From: Streptomyces turgidiscabies Car8 | GTDB taxonomy: Bacteria; Actinomycetota; Actinomycetes; Streptomycetales; Streptomycetaceae | DNA: 64,000 nucleotides | Direction: 5' to 3' | Assembly: GCF_000331005.1 (NCBI RefSeq) | Contig: NZ_AEJB01000006.1 | Location: forward strand, 1-64,000 | Shown here: piece by piece, positions 58,924 to 64,000 of the stretch | Position numbering within the stretch: position 1 is the stretch's first letter | How the letters are laid out: every line of letters begins with the position of its first letter | Position numbers and translations under genes: made by a program | Notes under the pieces: model-generated | The model's input: only the letters and a program-made list of their open reading frames with translations | The model's database searches: none | What the model was told of the DNA's origin: nothing

Positions 58924-60531
58924 ATGGCGGCCACGGAATCCGAGAAGCAGGGCGGGAAGGCGTACTACGTCTCCACCCCCATTTACTACGTCAACGACGC
59001 TCCTCACCTGGGCCACGCCTACACGACCGTCGCAGGCGACGTGCTCACGCGCTGGCACCGTCAGCGCGGCGAGAAGGTGTGGTACCTCACCGGCACGGAC
59101 GAGCACGGTCAGAAGATCATGCGCACCGCGGAGGCGAACGGCGTCAGCCCGCAGGAGTGGGCGGACAAACTCGTCGACGAAGCCTGGAAACCCCTCTGGG
59201 AACACCTGGGAATCGCGAACGACGACTTCATCCGTACGACGGAGAAGCGCCACACGGACCGCGTCCAGGAGTTCGTCCAGGATCTCCACGACAAGGGTGA
59301 GATCTACCAGGGCGGCTACGAGGGCCCGTACTGCGTGGGCTGCGAGGAGTACAAACTCCCCGGGGACCTCATCGAGGCGGAGGACGGCACGAAACTGTGT
59401 GCCATCCACAAGAAGCCGGTGGAGATCCTCAAGGAGGAGAACTACTTCTTCAAGCTGAGCGGGTACGGCGAGAAACTCCTCGCCCACTACGAGGCGAACC
59501 CGGACTTCATCCAGCCCGAGTCGGCGCGCAACGAGGTCGTGAACTTCGTGCGCCAGGGTCTCCAGGACCTCTCCATCTCCCGTTCCACCTTCGACTGGGG
59601 CGTCCCGGTCCCGTGGGACGACAAGCACGTGATCTACGTGTGGGTCGACGCGCTGCTGAACTACGCGACGGCGGTCGGTTACAACGAGAACCCGGAGAAG
59701 TTCGGGAACACCTTCCCCGCCGATGTCCACTTGGTCGGCAAGGACATCCTGCGCTTCCACGCGATCATCTGGCCCGCGATGCTGATGGCGCAGGGTCTGC
59801 CGCTGCCCGGCAAGATCGCGGCCAACGGCTGGCTGATGGTCGGCGGTGAGAAGATGTCGAAGTCGAACCTGACGGGCATCAAGCCGCAGGACCTGACCTC
59901 TCACTTCGGTGTGGACGCGTACCGCTGGTACTTCCTGCGGGCGATCGCGTTCGGCCAGGACGGCTCGTTCTCCTGGGAGGACTTCTCCGCCCGCTACACC
60001 AGCGAGCTGGCGAACGACTACGGCAACCTCGCCTCACGCCTGGCCGCGATGGTCGGCAAGTACTTCGGCGGCACGCTGCCGGAGGCGACGGCGGCGGGCG
60101 AGGCCGAGAAGGCCGTCCAGGACGGCATGGCCAAGGCGGTGGCCGAGGCGGACCGCCGGATCGGCGACGAAGTGGACTTCCAGGGCGGCATCCTGGCGAT
60201 CTTCGACTTCGTGAAGCAGGTCAACGGCTACATCACGGAGCAGGAGCCCTGGAAGGTCGCGAAGGACGACTCTCCGGAGGGCCGGGCCCGCCTGGCGACG
60301 ATCCTCTACACGGCCGCGGAATCGCTGCGCGCGGTAGCTGTCCTGCTCAACCCGGTGATGCCGGACACCTCACAGAAGCTCTGGGACTCCCTCGGCGCGG
60401 ACGCCGTCCTCGGCGCACTCCCCGACCAGAGCATCGCCGACGCCGCCACCTGGGGCCGGCTCCCGGCAGGCGCGACGATCACCAAGGGCGCGGTGCTGTT
60501 CCCCCGCCTGGAGGAGAAGCCGAGCGCGTAG
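58924..60531 (+). CDS. metG: Methionyl-tRNA synthetase, KMSKS type
   Basis: This 535-residue class I synthetase has YYVNDAPHLGHAYTT (HIGH motif), GTDEHGQKI, a single zinc-knuckle-like CVGCEEY...LCAIH and GEKMSKSNL (KMSKS motif). The anticodon-binding helical bundle follows (about 395-500). No C-terminal tRNA-binding (dimerisation) domain is present. It charges initiator and elongator tRNA-Met. ATG 58924 is the first codon consistent with the family. A second, different MetRS lies downstream. Confidence 0.95.
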   Translation: MAATESEKQGGKAYYVSTPIYYVNDAPHLGHAYTTVAGDVLTRWHRQRGEKVWYLTGTDEHGQKIMRTAEANGVSPQEWADKLVDEAWKPLWEHLGIANDDFIRTTEKRHTDRVQEFVQDLHDKGEIYQGGYEGPYCVGCEEYKLPGDLIEAEDGTKLCAIHKKPVEILKEENYFFKLSGYGEKLLAHYEANPDFIQPESARNEVVNFVRQGLQDLSISRSTFDWGVPVPWDDKHVIYVWVDALLNYATAVGYNENPEKFGNTFPADVHLVGKDILRFHAIIWPAMLMAQGLPLPGKIAANGWLMVGGEKMSKSNLTGIKPQDLTSHFGVDAYRWYFLRAIAFGQDGSFSWEDFSARYTSELANDYGNLASRLAAMVGKYFGGTLPEATAAGEAEKAVQDGMAKAVAEADRRIGDEVDFQGGILAIFDFVKQVNGYITEQEPWKVAKDDSPEGRARLATILYTAAESLRAVAVLLNPVMPDTSQKLWDSLGADAVLGALPDQSIADAATWGRLPAGATITKGAVLFPRLEEKPSA

Positions 60532-60601
60532 TGAGAGACCGGAGGGCGAGGGGGAGGAAATGGGCCGAGCGCAGCCGTCTCCCCCCACCCTCACACCTTC
60601 A

Positions 60602-60631
60602 GGACTCGGACTCGGGCTCGGGCTCGGGCTC
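60602..60631 (+). repeat. 6-bp tandem repeat
   Basis: Two GGACTC and three GGGCTC units occupy the gap between the two synthetase genes. No function is visible. Confidence 0.7.
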
Positions 60632-60718
60632 GGCCAGCCAGACGGTCGACGAGCACCTGCTGCCGTCGCTCGTCGCGCATCGCTCCTGAGCAGGCGCCGC
60701 GCTCCCGTCTCCCAGAGC

Positions 60719-60799
60719 TCAGCCCTTGGCCTTGGTGCCCAGCAGTCGCTGAGCTTCTGCCAATGCCTCGTCGTCGACCTCGATGAGCAGCTTCGACAT
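60719..60799 (-). pseudogene. VapB-type antitoxin remnant
   Basis: From ATG 60799 the minus strand reads MSKLLIEVDDEALAEAQRLL and then GTKAKG before a stop. The beginning matches the ribbon-helix-helix N-terminus of VapB antitoxins (M-x-K-x-L-I-x-V-D-D-E-x-L-A-E-A), normally 70-80 residues. Only 26 codons remain, and no toxin gene is found downstream, only tandem repeats. It is a relic, or a sequencing error in a longer gene, though the following sequence shows no clear continuation. Confidence 0.6.
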
Positions 60800-60988
60800 G
60801 GCAGGCCTTTCCGTACAGATGCGTGACGCTCTGTATCTACGAAGGCGCGGGCGACCTCCGTCGGCGCAGCCCTACGAGGATTCCCGGTGGCGCCCGTCGA
60901 CTACGATTCCAAGGTTCGTACGACGGGCCCGGCGCCACAGCCGACACGGCGCCCGTCACCCCACGCAGCGACTCGGGAGCAGCCCGCA

Positions 60989-62728
60989 ATGGCTCGACAC
61001 CTCATCACCAGCGCCCTTCCGTACATCAACGGGATCAAGCACCTGGGCAACATGGTGGGGTCCATGCTCCCGGCGGACGTGTACGCCCGTTACCTGCGTC
61101 AGCGTGGTCATGACGTGCTCTACATCTGCGCGACCGACGAACACGGCACCCCGGCCGAGCTCGCGGCGAAGGAGCAGGGCATCCCCGTAGCGGACTTCTG
61201 CGCTCAGGCGCACGACGCGCAGAAGGCGGTGTACGACGGTTTCGCGCTGGCCTTCGACTACTTCGGCCGGAGTTCCAGCCCGCAGAACGTGGAGATCACC
61301 CAGCACTTCGCCCGCCGCCTCAACGAGAACGGGTTCATCGAAGAGCGCGCGATCCGCCAGGTGTACAGCCCCGCCGACAGCCGCTTCCTCCCGGACCGCT
61401 ATGTCGAGGGCACCTGCCCCCACTGCGGTTACGACAAGGCGCGCGGCGACCAGTGCGAGAACTGCACCCGCGTGCTCGACCCCACCGACCTGATCGACCC
61501 CCGGTCCGCGATCTCCGGTTCCACCGACCTGGAGGTCCGCGAGACGAAGCACCTCTTCCTCCTCCAGTCGAAGCTCCAGCACGAGGTCGAGGAGTGGGTG
61601 ACCGCCCACGAGGGCCAGTGGCCCCACCTCGCCTCCTCCATCGCCCGCAAGTGGCTGACCGAGGGCCTGCACGACCGCGCGATCACCCGCGACCTGGACT
61701 GGGGCGTCCCGGTCCCGGCGGACACCTGGCCGGAGCTGGCGGCGGAGGGCAAGGTCTTCTACGTCTGGTTCGACGCCCCGATCGAGTACATCGCCGCGAC
61801 GAAGGAGTGGGCCGACGCCACCGGCGGGGACTGGAAGTCCTGGTGGTACGAGGCGGACGCCGGCGACGACCCCGTCCGCTACACGGAGTTCATGGCGAAG
61901 GACAACGTCCCCTTCCACACGGTGATGTTCCCGGCCACGGAACTCGGCGTCCGTGAACCGTGGAAGAAGGTCGACGTCGTCAAGGCCTTCAACTGGCTGA
62001 CGTACTACGGCGGAAAGTTCTCCACGTCCCAGAAGCGCGGCGTCTTCACCGACCAGGCCCTGTCCATCCTCCCCGCCGACTACTGGCGCTACTTCCTGAT
62101 CGCCAACGCCCCCGAGTCCGACGACTCCTCCTTCACCTGGGAGCACTTCACCGCCACGGTGAACAAGGACCTGGCGGACACCCTCGGCAACTTCGTCAAC
62201 CGCGTCCTCTCCTTCTCGAAGAAGCGCTTCGGCGACGAGGTCCCGGCGGGCTCGGCGGCCGGCGAGGCGGAGACGAAGCTGGGCGAGCAGATCGCCGAGC
62301 TTCTCGCTGAGTACGAGAGCCAGTTGGACGCGCTCCAGTTCCGCAAGGCGGCGGCGGCCCTGCGTGCCCTGTGGTCGGCCGGCAACTCCTACCTGGAGGA
62401 GAAGGCGCCCTGGCTGGAGATCAAGACCGACCAGGATGGCGCGGCCCTGACCCTGCGTACGGCGATGAACCTGATCCACCTCTACGCGGTGGTCTCGGAA
62501 CCCTTCATCCCGGCGACGGCGGCGACGATGCGCGCGGCGTTCGCGCTGCCGGAGACTGCATCTGATGAAAAGCGTCGCACCTGGGTTTCGGCCGACGAGG
62601 CGAAGTCCCTGTCCGCCGTTCCCGCCGGCACCGCCTTCACGGTCCCGCCGGTGCTGTTCGCGAAGCTGACGGACGACGACCTGGAGACGTACAAGGAGCG
62701 CTTCGGCGGCGCTCCCGAGCAGCCGTAG
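60989..62728 (+). CDS. metG: Methionyl-tRNA synthetase, second type (four-Cys zinc, KFSTS)
   Basis: This 579-residue synthetase differs clearly from its neighbour. The HIGH site is [20 protein letters not shown], the zinc knuckle is [17 protein letters not shown], and the KMSKS loop is KFSTSQ with [20 protein letters not shown] following. These traits resemble archaeal/eukaryotic-like MetRS and the second MetRS forms seen in some bacteria that tolerate MetRS inhibitors. ATG 60989 has GGGAGC upstream. The open frame to 60887 is non-family. Two divergent enzymes for one amino acid may mean backup, specialisation or resistance; inference only. Confidence 0.93.
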   Translation: MARHLITSALPYINGIKHLGNMVGSMLPADVYARYLRQRGHDVLYICATDEHGTPAELAAKEQGIPVADFCAQAHDAQKAVYDGFALAFDYFGRSSSPQNVEITQHFARRLNENGFIEERAIRQVYSPADSRFLPDRYVEGTCPHCGYDKARGDQCENCTRVLDPTDLIDPRSAISGSTDLEVRETKHLFLLQSKLQHEVEEWVTAHEGQWPHLASSIARKWLTEGLHDRAITRDLDWGVPVPADTWPELAAEGKVFYVWFDAPIEYIAATKEWADATGGDWKSWWYEADAGDDPVRYTEFMAKDNVPFHTVMFPATELGVREPWKKVDVVKAFNWLTYYGGKFSTSQKRGVFTDQALSILPADYWRYFLIANAPESDDSSFTWEHFTATVNKDLADTLGNFVNRVLSFSKKRFGDEVPAGSAAGEAETKLGEQIAELLAEYESQLDALQFRKAAAALRALWSAGNSYLEEKAPWLEIKTDQDGAALTLRTAMNLIHLYAVVSEPFIPATAATMRAAFALPETASDEKRRTWVSADEAKSLSAVPAGTAFTVPPVLFAKLTDDDLETYKERFGGAPEQP

Positions 62729-62765
62729 GGCACAGCCATAGGGCAGCCGTGGGGAGCTGCAGACC

Positions 62766-63230
62766 TCAGGCCGTCACACCGAACCGCCCGTTGGCTCCCC
62801 GGAGTCGACGGGCGGTTCCGTCGTTCGTGTCGTCGGCATCCGCATCACCATCGGCGCCCTGCGGTGCGGGCTCGAGCCCGAGGGCGCTGCGGGCGGCACG
62901 GACGTACCGGAGACCCTCCACAGCGGTCTGCCTCGCGACGGCGTACTCGGCGGGGGTGCGGGCGGTGGCCAGTTGGCCCCGAGCCGCGCGATGCCGTCCG
63001 GCGGCCTCGGCCAACGCCTGCGCGGCGGCTTCGTCGGCCCCCGGGCGCAGGCCGGCCAGGCTGCCGCCGAGCCGCACCACCCACCGGTTGGCCTCGACCT
63101 CGGCGTCCAGCCCGGACATTCCGGAGAACCCCGACGGAACCGCGTACGCCCCGGACTGCCTGCGCAGCAGGACGACGGAAGCCACCGCTCCCACGATCAG
63201 CAGCAGCGTGAGCGGAACGACGATTCCCAT
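62766..63230 (-). CDS. Membrane-anchored helical protein
   Basis: This 154-residue protein has an N-terminal transmembrane span (GIVVPLTLLLIVGAVASVVL) followed by a helical cytosolic or external region (AEAAGRHRAARGQLATARTP, YAVARQTAVEGLRYVRAARS) and an acidic tail. It is common in Streptomyces beside metG-type genes; function is unknown. ATG 63230 follows GGAGGAAG. Confidence 0.75.
   Translation of the reverse strand: MGIVVPLTLLLIVGAVASVVLLRRQSGAYAVPSGFSGMSGLDAEVEANRWVVRLGGSLAGLRPGADEAAAQALAEAAGRHRAARGQLATARTPAEYAVARQTAVEGLRYVRAARSALGLEPAPQGADGDADADDTNDGTARRLRGANGRFGVTA
62780..62817. terminator. Hairpin terminator after the second synthetase
   Basis: GAACCGCCCGT (62780-62790) and ACGGGCGGTTC (62807-62817) form an 11-bp perfect stem. 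It overlaps the 3' end of the convergent gene at 62766, so it can act in both directions. Confidence 0.65.
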
Positions 63231-63509
63231 GACTTCCTCCAGCGAACGCGAGCGGAACATGCCGTGAGGTGCGAGTACCCCCTTGCGACAGTTCCCATGG
63301 AACGCCCGCCCACTGTGCGCATCCGACGAGAAGTCTGTGCGCCGCCTGCGAAGCTCCCATGTGCGTACGGAACCTGTAACTCCTCTGGGCAGGCCCTCTG
63401 TCGGCCGATATACAGGACGAAGATCATGTGAAGCCAATGGCTTGCAGTGTCCTACTGAGACCTATGGGTCATCAGTGGATACGCACGTCCACTCAATGGG
63501 GGATCAACC

Positions 63510-63875
63510 ATGGCACTCTTCGGCAACGCGCACACCGTCGATCCGGCCGCCGCACAGCAGGACTACGCCCGGCTGCTCGGCCAGAACGAGCAGGTGCACG
63601 CCGCGTACCAGCTGATCCGCGACACCATCCTGTTCACCGACCGCCGGCTGCTCCTGGTCGACAAGCAGGGCATCACCGGCAAGAAGGTGGAGTACCACTC
63701 GGTTCCGTACCGCAGCATCACCCATTTCGCGGTGGAGACGGCGGGCACCTTCGACCTCGACGCCGAGCTCAAGATCTGGATCTCCGGGTCCGCGACCCCG
63801 GTCCAGAAGACGTTCACCAAGGGCGTCGACATCTACGAGGTCCAGGCGATCCTCACGCAGTTCGTGGCCAAGTAG
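63510..63875 (+). CDS. Bacterial PH-domain protein (PF08000 type)
   Basis: This 121-residue single PH-like domain reads NEQVHAAYQLIRDTILFTDR, RLLLVDKQGITGKKVEYHSV, PYRSITHFAVETAGTFDLDA and KIWISGSATPVQKTFTKG. The family forms oligomeric rings; its ligand is unknown. ATG 63510 follows GGGGGATC. The last 43 bases overlap the 3' end of a gene on the opposite strand. Confidence 0.88.
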   Translation: MALFGNAHTVDPAAAQQDYARLLGQNEQVHAAYQLIRDTILFTDRRLLLVDKQGITGKKVEYHSVPYRSITHFAVETAGTFDLDAELKIWISGSATPVQKTFTKGVDIYEVQAILTQFVAK

Positions 63876-64000
63876 GCACGCAGGGCGCCGGCGTTCACCC
63901 GGGCGATCATCTCGGGCGTACGGTCGGCGGCGCTGTCGTCCGAGTCGTCGTGCTCGAAGTGGGCGATCAGCGGGAGCACCGTCAACAGGCTGCCCAGTGG
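63833..64000 (-). CDS. 3' end of a gene running off the window
   Basis: A 55-codon open frame enters from the right edge and ends at TAG 63833 (PLGSLLTVLPLIAHFEHDDS, then SADRTPEMIARVNAGALRAYL-like sequence). Its acidic run is plausible, but the frame is short and overlaps the PH gene, so it may be chance. I cannot name the product. Confidence 0.35.
   Translation of the reverse strand, partial: PLGSLLTVLPLIAHFEHDDSDDSAADRTPEMIARVNAGALRAYLATNCVRIAWTS

Noticed and set aside
1..64000. tRNA, rRNA or riboswitch genes
   Set aside because: I found no cloverleaf-like sequences, rRNA segments or known riboswitch cores on reading; a covariance-model scan was not possible here.

Overview
This window reads as a chromosomal segment of a Streptomyces or close relative. 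G+C is very high, coding is dense on both strands, GTG starts are common, and several genes belong to Streptomyces-typical families: snapalysin SnpA with SnpR, the Rgt/HelR rifamycin-resistance pair, a GAF-ANTAR regulator, a SpoIIE-type PP2C phosphatase, an NPP1 protein, a WYL regulator, and HTH-STAND-WD40 proteins. I see no rRNA or tRNA gene, no replication origin and no CRISPR array.

Layout. 0-6 kb: cold-shock protein; a head-to-head pair of 5'-truncated sugar-acid genes (KDG-type kinase and IclR regulator) joined by a deletion; a DUF4142 gene with three single-base indels; a GH13 alpha-glucosidase; an LAETG sortase substrate. 6-19 kb: nucleoside hydrolase, a TnpB-related RNA-guided-nuclease homologue, lipoprotein, GAF-ANTAR protein, ECF sigma factor with membrane partner, permease pair, an XRE-TPR regulator divergent from a small secreted peptide with a palindromic operator between them, a Uma2 nuclease-fold protein and an NCS1 nucleobase transporter. 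19.5-23.2 kb: a rifamycin-resistance unit, with a rifamycin-associated element (RAE) followed by rgt (one frameshift) and helR. 23-28 kb: VOC protein divergent from a WYL regulator, MFS exporter, HTH membrane protein, secreted protein. 28.0-31.7 kb: an accessory-looking patch with a transposase remnant, two indel-bearing small genes (secreted Cys protein and small membrane protein), a ComF-like phosphoribosyltransferase with a divergent DprA-like protein, and an autoregulated membrane protein/winged-helix operon. 31.7-41.8 kb: two paralogous HTH-nSTAND-WD40 giants flanking a GH64 beta-1,3-glucanase under a LacI-type palindrome, then an NPP1 necrosis-like protein. 42-50 kb: M20 amidohydrolase, a repeat-containing hypothetical protein, PP2C phosphatase, membrane and secreted proteins, and a 161-bp triplicated sequence where a membrane-protein gene meets the 3' end of a MocR gene. 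50-57 kb: alpha/beta hydrolase, FUSC transporter-like protein, snpA/snpR, and a PhoX phosphatase with a PHO box. 57-64 kb: VWA protein with a long acidic repeat region, two different methionyl-tRNA synthetases side by side with a vapB remnant between them, a small membrane protein, a PH-domain protein, and the 3' end of a gene running off the right edge.

Links between genes. The clearest functional units are rgt-helR (rifamycin inactivation plus RNA polymerase rescue under one RAE), snpR-snpA (activator and secreted protease), sigma factor and membrane partner, permease and its TIGR03943-like partner, DprA-like and PRTase, and several regulator/target pairs whose operators are visible. Seven apparent single-base indels, in four genes, mostly sit in short homopolymers. 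They may be assembly errors rather than mutations, so the broken genes here should be read with that in mind.
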